A stretch of DNA of 12,824 nucleotides, taken from positions 1 through 12,824 of the forward strand of contig CANGSN010000044.1 in NCBI GenBank assembly GCA_947455805.1, in the 5' to 3' direction. Source of the stretch: Planctomycetota bacterium. Its GTDB lineage: Bacteria > Planctomycetota > UBA1135 > UBA2386. Below, one piece after another: positions 1 through 6,692 of the stretch; within the stretch, counting starts at the first letter, position 1, and every line of letters begins with the position of its first letter. The notes under the pieces are model-generated. The model saw only the letters and a program-made list of their open reading frames with translations. It ran no database searches and was not told the DNA's origin. The position numbers were made by a program, and so were the translations under genes.

Positions 1-74
1 ACCGCTCGCCGCGGTAGGCTGCAGATACCCGCCGGAGCCCGGTCCCGCGGGTGGCACTCTCCGCGGCAGCTCGC

Positions 75-80
75 TAGATT
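75..80 (+). promoter_or_regulatory. candidate -10 element for the Clp N-domain gene
   Basis: TAGATT lies 10 nt before the ATG at 91 in an otherwise GC-rich upstream region. GTGGCA at 51-56 is a poor -35 candidate 18 nt upstream. No Shine-Dalgarno precedes the ATG, so the transcript would have a very short or no leader. The same arrangement occurs before several other genes in this window. Confidence 0.4.
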
Positions 81-90
81 CTTCGCCCCT

Positions 91-543
91 ATGTTCGAGG
101 ACTTCGCCGAGAAGACCGTGTTGGCCATCAAGAAGGCCGAAGAGCTGGCGACGCAGCTCGGCGACGAGTCGGTCGCGACCGGCCACGTGATCTACGGCCT
201 GTGCGCCGACAAGAGCGTGTGCCTGCACCACATCTTCCAGGACCTGAACGTCGACCCGGACATGTTCTCGGGCTACGTGCAGAGCCTGCCGCGCGAACCC
301 GGCGTGCCGAACGGCCCGTTCAACCGCCACGTGCGCACCGTGTTCGAACGCGCCAAGGACGCAGCACAGCAGCTCGGCAGCAAGAAGGTCGAGCCCGAGC
401 ACCTGGCGCTGGCGCTGATGTCGGTCAAGGCCGGCTCGTGCTACGAGACGCTGAAGGAGTTCTCGATCGATCCCGACTACGTGCAGTCGCTGATCCTGCA
501 GGCGATGGGGCTCGATCCGGAGATGGTGCCGGAGTGGTTTTGA
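91..543 (+). CDS. standalone Clp N-terminal (Clp R) domain protein
   Basis: This 150-residue protein resembles the N-terminal domain of ClpC/ClpA chaperones, which binds substrates and adaptors. Two Clp repeats are visible: residues about 1-70 begin with MFEDFAEKTVLAIKKAEELA and contain TGHVIYGL, and residues about 77-150 contain FERAKDAAQQLGSKKVEPEHLALAL. These match the 'F..A..v...A...A..lg...i.teHlllgL' pattern of the family. No AAA+ ATPase module follows; the frame stops at 543, so this is the N-domain alone. Standalone N-domain proteins occur in several phyla and might act as decoys or adaptors of ClpC, but nothing here proves that. The ATG at 91 fits the family start exactly. No clp gene is nearby, and the gene appears monocistronic with a strong hairpin at its stop codon. 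The family call is firm and the role is open. Confidence 0.88.
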   Translation: MFEDFAEKTVLAIKKAEELATQLGDESVATGHVIYGLCADKSVCLHHIFQDLNVDPDMFSGYVQSLPREPGVPNGPFNRHVRTVFERAKDAAQQLGSKKVEPEHLALALMSVKAGSCYETLKEFSIDPDYVQSLILQAMGLDPEMVPEWF

Positions 544-574
544 GTCGGCTCGCCTGAACGGCGACCCGACTCAA
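540..574 (+). terminator. strong hairpin at the stop codon of the Clp N-domain gene
   Basis: TTGAGTCGG (540-548) pairs with CCGACTCAA (566-574). After one C-C mismatch, an inner stem TCGCC (550-554) pairs with GGCGA (560-564) around the loop TGAAC. That gives 14 base pairs in about 35 nt. The hairpin begins inside the TGA stop region, where a terminator could sit, but no U-tract follows on either strand. It may act as a hairpin-only terminator or 3' end stabiliser, or simply be a repeat unit, since part of it recurs at 652-672. Confidence 0.5.
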
Positions 575-690
575 GCCTTGCCAGGACGCCGCAACGCGGG
601 ATCCATCCACTGCGAGGTCGGCACCATCCGCCCCGCTGCGTCGTCTCCTCGGTCGGCTCGCCTGAACGGCGAACGCGCTCGCGCCCTGCC
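544..690 (+). repeat. pair of direct repeats in the clpN-dinB spacer
   Basis: A 21-bp sequence at 544-564 is repeated exactly at 652-672, 108 bp later. Imperfect similarity continues to about 582 and 690 (32 of 39 positions by eye). Both copies contain the small palindrome TCGCC-TGAAC-GGCGA; only the first has the outer stem that makes the long hairpin. The 197-bp spacer 544-740 has no supportable gene. It holds these repeats and the dinB promoter candidate. The copies could belong to a dispersed intergenic repeat family or be a local duplication. Confidence 0.7.
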
Positions 691-727
691 CGCCGCCACT
701 CGACGCCGTCTCGTCGCCTGCTGTCGC

Positions 728-733
728 TAGCAT
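728..733 (+). promoter_or_regulatory. candidate -10 element for dinB, leaderless
   Basis: TAGCAT ends 7 nt before the GTG at 741, which would place transcription initiation at or next to the start codon. No Shine-Dalgarno is present and no clear -35 was seen. No LexA-type box was recognised nearby, although LexA sites vary between phyla. Confidence 0.45.
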
Positions 734-740
734 CTCGCGG

Positions 741-1937
741 GTGAGCGAGCCGCGGACGATCCTGCACGCCGACATGGACGCGTTCTACGCGGCCATCGAG
801 CAGCGCGACCACCCGGAGTGGCGCGGCAAGCCGGTGATCGTCGGCGGCAGCGGACCGCGGCAGGTGGTCAGCACCGCCAGCTACGAGGCGCGGCGCTTCG
901 GCGTGCACTCGGCGATGCCCGGCGTGCGCGCCAAGCAGCTGTGCCCGCAGGGCATCTTCGTGACGCCGCGCATGGACGTCTACGCCGCGGTGTCCGACCA
1001 GGTGCAGGCGGTGTTCGAGCGCTTCACCGACGCGGTCGAGCCGCTGTCGCTCGACGAGGCGTTCCTCGACGTCACCGGCAGCCGTGCCTTGTTCGGCGAC
1101 GGGCCGACGATCGCCGCGCGCATCAAGGCCGAGGTGAAGGCCCTGACGCAGCTCACCGTGTCGGTCGGCGTGGCGACGTCGAAGTACGTCGCCAAGGTCG
1201 CCAGCGACCTGCGCAAACCCGATGGCCTCGTCGTCGTGCCACCGGGCACGGAGAAGGCGTTCCTGGCGCCGCTGCCGGTGGCGAAGCTGTGGGGCGTGGG
1301 CCCGGTGACGCAGCAGCAGCTCGAACGCGCCGGCCTGCGCACGATCGGCGACGTGCAGCGGCACGACGAAGCGCAGCTGCGCACGGCCTTCGGCGACAGC
1401 CTCGGGCCGCACCTCTACGTGCTGGCGAACGGCCTCGATCCGCGCGAGGTCGAAGCCGAGCGGCAGGCGAAGTCGATCGGCCACGAGCTGACGTTCGTCG
1501 ACGACCTGCACGACCCGGACGAGGTGCACGGCATCCTGCTGCAGCTCGCCGAGATGGTCGGGCGCCGCCTGCGCAAGGCGGGCGTGCGCGGCGGCGTCGT
1601 GCGGCTGAAGCTGCGCTACGGCGACTTCACGACGCTGGTGCGGCAGCAGAAGGTGCAAGCGACCAACGACGACCAGGTGCTCTACCAGACCGCGCGCGGC
1701 CTGCTGGCGGTGGCGTGGCAACGTTCGCGCGGCGTGCGCCTGCTCGGCCTGACGGCGGCGCAGCTGGTGGCCGGCGCTGCACCGGCCCAGGGCTCGCTGT
1801 TCGCGCCGGCGCCGAAGAAGCGCGACCAGCTGCTGAAGGCGATGGACGCGATCCGCGATCGCCACGGTGACGACAAGCTGCGCCACGGCGGCGGCGAACG
1901 GCGCCGCACGACGCCGTGGGGGCCCGACGCGGAGTGA
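741..1937 (+). CDS. dinB: DNA polymerase IV (Y-family translesion polymerase)
   Basis: This 398-residue protein is a full-length DinB, the error-prone polymerase that extends primers past lesions. The palm motif HADMDAFYAAIEQRD (residues 9-23) supplies Asp11 and places Tyr16 at the steric-gate position that excludes ribonucleotides. SLDEAFLDVT (103-112) supplies the catalytic Asp105-Glu106 pair. A helix-hairpin-helix thumb segment (LWGVGPVTQQQLERAGLRTI, 183-202) and the little-finger domain (about 243-345) follow. QGSLF (350-354) matches a beta-clamp binding motif near the C-terminus, so replisome access is probably intact. The GTG start is chosen because the conserved palm begins within ten residues and a TAGCAT hexamer lies 7 nt upstream. 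The gene converges on the secreted-protein gene with 21 bp between the stops. Identity is very secure; damage induction cannot be judged. Confidence 0.96.
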   Translation: MSEPRTILHADMDAFYAAIEQRDHPEWRGKPVIVGGSGPRQVVSTASYEARRFGVHSAMPGVRAKQLCPQGIFVTPRMDVYAAVSDQVQAVFERFTDAVEPLSLDEAFLDVTGSRALFGDGPTIAARIKAEVKALTQLTVSVGVATSKYVAKVASDLRKPDGLVVVPPGTEKAFLAPLPVAKLWGVGPVTQQQLERAGLRTIGDVQRHDEAQLRTAFGDSLGPHLYVLANGLDPREVEAERQAKSIGHELTFVDDLHDPDEVHGILLQLAEMVGRRLRKAGVRGGVVRLKLRYGDFTTLVRQQKVQATNDDQVLYQTARGLLAVAWQRSRGVRLLGLTAAQLVAGAAPAQGSLFAPAPKKRDQLLKAMDAIRDRHGDDKLRHGGGERRRTTPWGPDAE

Positions 1938-1947
1938 GCGCGCCGGC

Positions 1948-1986
1948 GACCGGTCCGATCAGTTCAGGCTGAACTGGTCGTCGGTC
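1948..1986. terminator. hairpin between convergent dinB and secreted-protein genes
   Basis: CGATCAGTTC (1956-1965) pairs with GAACTGGTCG (1971-1980) around the loop AGGCT, with one G-U pair on the plus strand. A further GACCG (1948-1952) pairs with CGGTC (1982-1986) after a small internal loop. The structure spans the 21-bp gap and the last codons of the minus-strand gene, so it could end transcription from both sides. There is no U-tract on either side, so intrinsic termination is only suggested. Confidence 0.45.
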
Positions 1987-2678
1987 AGCTTCTCGACGAC
2001 CTTCTTGCCGTCCTTCTTGTCCCAGTCGATCTTGACCAGCAGGTACGCGTAGGTCGTGCCCTTCGACAGCGTGACGACCGTGTCCTTCTCGTTCTTCGCG
2101 GTCGCCTTGGCGGTGACGGTCAAGGCACCGTTGGTGCCGGCGGCCGACAGCGACGTGCTGTTGGTGATCTTGGTGGCGACCGTCGCCTCGAGCACGACGA
2201 AGATCTGGTGGCAGACGCGCGCGTCGTTGCCGTACTTGTCGAGGTTGTCGCGGGCGGCAGGGCTGTCGTTGATCGCGTTCTTCATGTCGACCGGCTCGAC
2301 CTCGAACTTCACGAGCTTCAGCTCGCCCTTGTCGAGGCGCTTCCACGCGGTGTCGAGGTTGCCGCCGACGGCGCCGGCGACGACGCCGGCCTTGAAGTCC
2401 TTCTCGCTCGAGTTCTTGAAGTTGATGTCGACGACCGTCGCCGTGCGCACCTTCAGCTTGTCGTGCGGGATGTGGCCCTGCACCTCGAGGTAGTTGGCCT
2501 TCGTCAGCGGCGACTTCTTCTCGCCGTAGGAGCCGAGCTCGACCGATTCGGCGCCGGCCTTGAAGTACGACTTGCCGTTGAACTTCAGGTGGTTGTCCTT
2601 GATCTCCGCCTGTTGGGCGGCGAGCGGGACGGCGGCGAGCGAGAGCAGGAACAGGAACGGGACGGCGACGGAATTCAT
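1959..2678 (-). CDS. secreted or periplasmic protein of unknown function
   Basis: This 239-residue protein is not recognised. The N-terminus MNSVAVPFLFLLSLAAVPLA, followed by AQQ, is a good Sec signal peptide with likely cleavage near residues 21-23, so the mature protein should be exported. The mature part is hydrophilic, lysine- and threonine-rich and predicted by eye to be mostly beta strand. It has a glycine-alanine stretch (FKAGVVAGAVGGNLD), a single cysteine (ARVCHQIFVVLEATVA) and no catalytic signature or membrane anchor. The ATG at 2678 is chosen because the frame further upstream is arginine-rich and would destroy the signal peptide. It is last in a minus-strand cluster, 82 bp after the DUF1801 gene, with a GC-rich hairpin in that gap, so it may have its own expression. 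It could be a planctomycete-specific surface protein; that is a guess. Confidence 0.8.
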   Translation of the reverse strand: MNSVAVPFLFLLSLAAVPLAAQQAEIKDNHLKFNGKSYFKAGAESVELGSYGEKKSPLTKANYLEVQGHIPHDKLKVRTATVVDINFKNSSEKDFKAGVVAGAVGGNLDTAWKRLDKGELKLVKFEVEPVDMKNAINDSPAARDNLDKYGNDARVCHQIFVVLEATVATKITNSTSLSAAGTNGALTVTAKATAKNEKDTVVTLSKGTTYAYLLVKIDWDKKDGKKVVEKLTDDQFSLN

Positions 2679-2693
2679 GGCGATCGGGATGAG

Positions 2694-2729
2694 GAGCTGG
2701 CCACCGGAGGTGGCGGCCTCGGGGCCCCG
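2694..2729 (-). promoter_or_regulatory. structured spacer upstream of the secreted-protein gene
   Basis: The 82-bp gap 2679-2760 contains a hairpin with stem GCCACC (2700-2705) / GGTGGC (2709-2714), partly extended by GAG/CTC arms, and a 10-bp perfect palindrome CGGGGCCCCG (2720-2729). They lie between the DUF1801 stop and the ATG at 2678, where they could attenuate or stabilise the transcript. No promoter or Shine-Dalgarno is convincing here. Confidence 0.25.
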
Positions 2730-2760
2730 TCGTCGAAACGTCGTCGCCGGTCGCGGACCG

Positions 2761-3156
2761 TCAGGATTTCGTCGTCGGACCGGCTGCGCCCTTGGCCGCA
2801 ATCGCGCCGAGGATGCGGTCGACGAGACCGAGCACGTCGACCAGCGTGCGCTTCTTCGTCACCTTCATCTCGACGCAGCTCTTGCCGCTGCGCAGCGTAC
2901 CGAGCTCCTCGGCGAAGCCGTCGAGCAGCGCTTCGTCCATCGCGTAGAACATGACGCCCTTCTTGCGGCTGGCGAACCCGCAGCGCCAGGTCGCACCTGG
3001 CTGCGCACCGGCGGTGTAGACGGGCATGCCGCTGGCGAAGGCTTCGGTCAGCTGGGGCAGGCGTTCGCGGATCATCGCGCGCAGGCGCTGCAGCAGCTCC
3101 TGCTGGTCCTCCGGCGAGCGGGCGATGTAGGCGGTGACTTCGGGCAGGGTGTTCAT
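2761..3156 (-). CDS. DUF1801 family protein (YdhG-like)
   Basis: This 131-residue protein fits DUF1801, a small single-domain family with a YdhG/Fra-like fold, some members of which have been suggested to handle iron. Typical features seen are an N-terminal helix with IARSPEDQQELLQRLRAMIR (residues 11-30), then the turn ASGMPVYTAG, the strand pair WRCGFASRKKGVMFYAM (57-73), and the C-terminal helix VDVLGLVDRIL. The length matches the family. The ATG at 3156 is preferred to the upstream start at 3207 because the extra residues are basic, low-complexity and would overlap the preceding gene. It lies 19 bp downstream of the ATP-grasp gene on the same strand, so it is probably cotranscribed. No Shine-Dalgarno is visible. 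The biochemical function is unknown, and any link to its neighbours is inferred from spacing only. Confidence 0.85.
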   Translation of the reverse strand: MNTLPEVTAYIARSPEDQQELLQRLRAMIRERLPQLTEAFASGMPVYTAGAQPGATWRCGFASRKKGVMFYAMDEALLDGFAEELGTLRSGKSCVEMKVTKKRTLVDVLGLVDRILGAIAAKGAAGPTTKS

Positions 3157-3175
3157 GCGAGAGGGCGGCGACACC

Positions 3176-4207
3176 TTACTCGACCTTCCACGCCGGCTTG
3201 TAGGCAAGTCCAGTGGACACGATGCGCTGCAGCAGCTGGGGGTAGTCGACGCCGGCGCTCGCCGCCGAGTCGGGAAAGTCCTCGCCCGGCGTCAGATCGT
3301 TGTTGACGTTCGCCTCGATCACGTAGACGCGGCCCTCTGCGTCCATGCGCAGGTCGATGCGCGCATAGCCCGACAGGTGCAGCGCCCGGTAGGTGCGGCG
3401 CGCGATCGCGTGGATGCGCTCTTCGACGTCGGCCGGCAGGTCGCGGGCGCGGCCGGTGCGCAGGCCCACATGCTTCTGGTAGTCGACGTCCCACTTCACG
3501 CGCGCCGTCGCGATCGGCTCGTTGCCCTCCGGCAGCTTGTCGAACCACAGCTCCCAGATCGGGAAGGTCTCGAGCCGTTCGTTGCCGAGCACGCTGACGG
3601 TGAACTCGCGGCCGGCGAGGAACTGTTCGACGACGACGTCGGTCTGCAGCGTGCGGTGCAGGAACGCCACGCGTTCGGCCAGCTCGTCGTCGGTCCGCAC
3701 GACCGACGCCTGCGCGATGCCGGCGCTGCCGTGCTCGATCGCCGACTTGACGATCACCGGGAACGTCATGCGACGCGGCAGCTTCGCCTTGCGCGTGCGC
3801 AGCGGGAACACCGCGAACGCCGGCACCGGGATGCGGTGCCAGGTCAGGATCTGCTTGCTGAGGGCCTTGTCGCCGGCCAGCGTGATGCCGCGCGGGTTGC
3901 AGCCCGTGTAAGGCTGCTTGCACAGCTCGAGGAAGCTGACGAAGTGCGCCTCGTAGGCGACGACGCCGTGGAACCACGAGAGGATGTTGAACAGCACCTG
4001 CGGCTTCTGCTCGGCGATCGCGTCGCGCACCGGCCGCAGTTCCTCGCCGACGCCGAGCGTCGTCACCTCGTGGCCGAGGTCGCGCAGCGTGCGCACGACG
4101 TCGAGCTCCATCTGGTAGTCCCAGGTCGCACTCGCCGGCAGTTTCTCGGCATCGGGCGGCGGCACCAGTTCTTCGTGCATCGCCACCAGCACGCGCAGCT
4201 TCCTCAT
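3176..4207 (-). CDS. D-alanine-D-alanine-ligase-like ATP-grasp enzyme
   Basis: This 343-residue protein has an ATP-grasp fold, so it probably joins a carboxylate to an amine using ATP through an acyl phosphate. A pre-ATP-grasp domain (about 1-105) ends with PYTGCNPRGITLAGDKALSK (99-118), closely matching Ddl. Nucleotide-binding strands carry FPVIVKSA (149-156) and VVVEQFLAGREFTV (191-204). Metal and phosphate residues appear in YARIDLR (281-287) and VIEANVNND (296-304). The Ddl N-terminal glycine-rich 'GGxSxE' loop and the 'HGxxGEDG' motif are absent: the protein starts VLVAMHEELV and has WFHGVVAYEAHFVSF instead. It is therefore probably not the housekeeping D-Ala-D-Ala ligase, and its substrates are unknown. 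GAGGGAG just before the ATG overlaps the stop region of the upstream peptidase gene 7 bp away, indicating coupled translation. Confidence 0.9.
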   Translation of the reverse strand: MRKLRVLVAMHEELVPPPDAEKLPASATWDYQMELDVVRTLRDLGHEVTTLGVGEELRPVRDAIAEQKPQVLFNILSWFHGVVAYEAHFVSFLELCKQPYTGCNPRGITLAGDKALSKQILTWHRIPVPAFAVFPLRTRKAKLPRRMTFPVIVKSAIEHGSAGIAQASVVRTDDELAERVAFLHRTLQTDVVVEQFLAGREFTVSVLGNERLETFPIWELWFDKLPEGNEPIATARVKWDVDYQKHVGLRTGRARDLPADVEERIHAIARRTYRALHLSGYARIDLRMDAEGRVYVIEANVNNDLTPGEDFPDSAASAGVDYPQLLQRIVSTGLAYKPAWKVE

Positions 4208-4214
4208 CGCTCCC

Positions 4215-5255
4215 TCATCGGCGGAACCTCGGTTGGTGTCCTCGCGCCAGCTGTTGGGTCGCCATCGTCGTCAGCACCGCCGCGCCGAGCCGCGTCTCCG
4301 GGCCCGGGCGCGCGATGCGCAGGTCGAGTTCACGGCAGCGTTGCACCATCGTCTCCAGCACCTGGTCGACGACGTAGCGGTACTGCCCGGTCAGCGACGA
4401 CACGCGCGCGCGCAGGGCCACGCGTTCGCGCAGCAGGAACGTCGCCGCGTGCTCGCGCCGCGCCGTCGCCGCGGCCGGCGCGAACACCAGCTTCAGTTCG
4501 CGGTCGAAGCGCCACGGCTCCTTGGCGTAGGTCGCCTTCTTCCTCCGGTAGAACTCGCGCAGCGTGATGCGCTGCTTCGGCAGCGAGTCGGGGCGGTCCG
4601 TGCTGCGCACGAACGGCGGCAGGTCGCCGACGTCGCGCACCATGGTGTCGAGCGCTTCGAGCTTCCGCAGCGCCGGCCATTCGGCGTACGTCTGCCGCCA
4701 GCGGCTCTGCGGCGTCATCCACACGGCGAAGCTCTCGGCCCAGTCCTCGGCGGGATGGCTCTGCGCGTACCAGTGGTCGAGGTGCTGCACGAAGTGCCGG
4801 CTCGTCGGACGCACGCGGTAGGCGCTGCGGTACGGCGCGCTGTAGCGGCCGAACGTCTCGCGCCAGTCGGCGCGGCGGTGCAGGCGGTAGGCGTTGTCGA
4901 ACGCGTGCGCCGCCTCGTGCCGCAGCAGCTTCATGCACAGCTCGTGCGCGGTGCCTTCGGCCTCGAACATCTGGTGGTGCTCGAGCTGCGCCAGCCGCCG
5001 GTGCGCGAGATAGAACGGCACCGCGAAGCCGGTCGAGCCTTCGGGCGTGAACCAGTCGACCGACAGGTAGACGTACGGCCGGAAGACGAGGCCTGTGCGG
5101 TGCAGTTCGTCGTGCAGTTTGTCGATGCGCGCCGACAGCGCGGTGCCGTCGAGCTGCAGGTCGAGGTCGCACAGGCGCACGTCGAGCAGCTCCTCGGTGG
5201 GCAGCGTGGCCCACCAGGGTCTGCGGCGACGGGGCGTGTGGCGGCGCTTCGGCAC
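4215..5255 (-). CDS. putative zinc metallopeptidase (Peptidase_Mx / COG4307-like)
   Basis: This 346-residue protein contains a gluzincin-like site. LLRHEAAHAFDNAYRLHRR (110-128) gives HExxH with His113, Glu114 and His117, and HPAEDWAESFAVWM (167-180) offers downstream acidic residues for a third zinc ligand. The surrounding HLDHWYAQSHPAEDWAESFA and the following tryptophan/arginine segment resemble the uncharacterised zinc-binding metallopeptidases grouped as Peptidase_Mx, though I recall this family from memory. No signal peptide is present. The N-terminus is very basic (KRRHTPRRRRP) and a charged helical C-terminal part (about 225-346) follows, so it is probably cytoplasmic. The GTG start is supported by TAGGCT 7 nt upstream. 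It is the first gene of the minus-strand cluster and is followed after 7 bp by the ATP-grasp gene, suggesting joint action on a peptide. The family is fairly sure; the substrate is unknown. Confidence 0.85.
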   Translation of the reverse strand: MPKRRHTPRRRRPWWATLPTEELLDVRLCDLDLQLDGTALSARIDKLHDELHRTGLVFRPYVYLSVDWFTPEGSTGFAVPFYLAHRRLAQLEHHQMFEAEGTAHELCMKLLRHEAAHAFDNAYRLHRRADWRETFGRYSAPYRSAYRVRPTSRHFVQHLDHWYAQSHPAEDWAESFAVWMTPQSRWRQTYAEWPALRKLEALDTMVRDVGDLPPFVRSTDRPDSLPKQRITLREFYRRKKATYAKEPWRFDRELKLVFAPAAATARREHAATFLLRERVALRARVSSLTGQYRYVVDQVLETMVQRCRELDLRIARPGPETRLGAAVLTTMATQQLARGHQPRFRR

Positions 5256-5262
5256 GCGGGCT

Positions 5263-5268
5263 AGCCTA
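5263..5268 (-). promoter_or_regulatory. candidate -10 element for the peptidase/ATP-grasp cluster, leaderless
   Basis: Read on the minus strand, TAGGCT is followed by AGCCCGC and then the GTG at 5255, a 7-nt spacing as for dinB. There is no Shine-Dalgarno. The 72-bp gap 5256-5327 separates this gene from the stop of the LRR gene upstream on the same strand and contains nothing else recognisable. Confidence 0.4.
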
Positions 5269-5327
5269 GGGCGCCGGCGGCGGTGGCTCTCGCGGTTTCT
5301 CGCGGGCTCGGGTGGCGGGCGGGCTGG

Positions 5328-6692
5328 TCAGTCCACGAAGACCGCGAGCCGGCCAGGGAACATGGCGCGTAGCTCTGGCAGCTCCGGAGCTGGCATTGGC
5401 TGCCACGGCGTTCCGTTGTGCACGTAGATGTGGATGCGTCGCAGGACGGGCAGTTCGAGCAGGGGGCGGAAGCTGTCGACGGCCGGGACTTCGGCGGTGA
5501 CCAGTTCGAGCACTTCGAGGGCACGGCAGCTCGCGGCCCTTTGGATGTGGGGTGCCAGGTCTTCTCCTTGCATCCTGATGCGGAGCAAGCGGAGGCTGGC
5601 CTTCTCCTGCAGCACCTTCCAGAGCTCGTCACTCGGCGCACCGACGAAGTCCTCGAACTGCTCGAGCGGCAGTCGGCGCACCAGCTCGCACACGGTGTCG
5701 TCGTGGCCAGACCGCAGAGCCCGCAAGCCGAGCGAGCGCAGCTTGCGGCAGCGGCTCAGGTCGAGCAGTGCCGAGGCCGATGCGCCGCGGAGGTCGCCCA
5801 GCTGCAAGCGTTCGATCCAGATGGGCACCGCAGCGAGTACCGAGTCGTTGGCCTGGACGTGCACCAGCTGGAGCAGGCGGAGCTGTGGCAGCTGCGACAG
5901 GATCGCGGCCAGGTTGTCTGGCGGTGTCACCCCTTCGAGCCGAAGGCCCTTCAGGCTGCGCAGTCGGGGCAGTTCGTTCATCCATGCGGGGTCGTTCGAG
6001 TTCGAACCGGCCGTGTGGATGCCGAGGAACTCGAGATCGGGCAGGCCCGACAGAGCACGCACGCCGTCGGGGCTCGGAGCACTCCGGCCCAGGACGAGGG
6101 CCCTCAGGAACGGAGCCTCGGCGATGGCCCGTGCCGTCGCTTCGTCGAGGTCGACGCCGAGAGTCAATCGCCGCAAGCTTTGGAGATGGCGAAGCTCCCG
6201 CAGCTCGCCGGCCGGGAACGGCGAGCTGAGGCTCAGGGTCTCGAGCTCACGGGCAACCGACAAGATGCCCAGGGACAACGTCGAGCCATCGCGAGCCGGA
6301 TGGGCGGCGAGCCGCTTCAGTCCCGGACGTCTTGCGGCCGCGGCGAGCAGGTCTTGGGTCGCAGGGCGCAGGTAGATGGAGTCGGCGTCCGCCGGTGCGG
6401 CATTCAGCTGCGTCCAGTCGGCGATGGGGACTGCCCGTGGAGTGACGGGCCATTCCTCGTTGAACGCCGGATCGAGCGCGTCGAACGCGGGCTGCTGCGC
6501 GAACGTTCCCTCGCGCGCCCGCAGCGCCGCGACCCCGAGCACCGTCACCAGCCCGAACACCGCGACCGCCGCCGCGGCCCAGCGCGGCCACCATGCGATC
6601 GCCTTCGCCGTCGCACTGGGCGCCAGCACGGCGACGAGTTCCGCCGTCAGCAGTCGTTCCGCCGCGGCTTCGCGCATCGAGTCGTCGTTCAT
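5328..6692 (-). CDS. membrane-anchored leucine-rich-repeat protein paired with an ECF sigma factor
   Basis: This 454-residue protein has a short N-terminal segment (1-35), one transmembrane helix (about 36-57, WWPRWAAAAVAVFGLVTVLG) and a large C-terminal part with degenerate leucine-rich repeats from about 150 to 425. Visible units include LRELRHLQSLRRLTLG (164-179), FLRALVLG, LPDLEFLGIH, LRSLKGLRLEG, LPQLRLLQLVHV and CRKLRSLGLRAL. The predicted topology puts the LRR solenoid outside the cytoplasm. Its ATG at 6692 overlaps the sigma factor stop (ATGA), so the two are translationally coupled. The position is that of an anti-sigma factor, but the 35-residue cytoplasmic tail shows no recognised anti-sigma domain or zinc site. 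A role as a membrane sensor or regulator of the sigma factor is inferred from coupling. The longer upstream reading frame is arginine-rich and lies antisense-like inside the sigma gene, so it was rejected. Confidence 0.85.
   Translation of the reverse strand: MNDDSMREAAAERLLTAELVAVLAPSATAKAIAWWPRWAAAAVAVFGLVTVLGVAALRAREGTFAQQPAFDALDPAFNEEWPVTPRAVPIADWTQLNAAPADADSIYLRPATQDLLAAAARRPGLKRLAAHPARDGSTLSLGILSVARELETLSLSSPFPAGELRELRHLQSLRRLTLGVDLDEATARAIAEAPFLRALVLGRSAPSPDGVRALSGLPDLEFLGIHTAGSNSNDPAWMNELPRLRSLKGLRLEGVTPPDNLAAILSQLPQLRLLQLVHVQANDSVLAAVPIWIERLQLGDLRGASASALLDLSRCRKLRSLGLRALRSGHDDTVCELVRRLPLEQFEDFVGAPSDELWKVLQEKASLRLLRIRMQGEDLAPHIQRAASCRALEVLELVTAEVPAVDSFRPLLELPVLRRIHIYVHNGTPWQPMPAPELPELRAMFPGRLAVFVD

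Noticed and set aside
477..1886. Long minus-strand open frame opposite dinB
   Set aside because: Antisense shadow rich in R, A and H; dinB on the plus strand is unambiguous.
3134..4567. Long plus-strand open frame opposite the ATP-grasp gene
   Set aside because: It is rich in R, V, H and D in the pattern of an antisense shadow; the minus strand encodes a clear ATP-grasp enzyme with all motifs.
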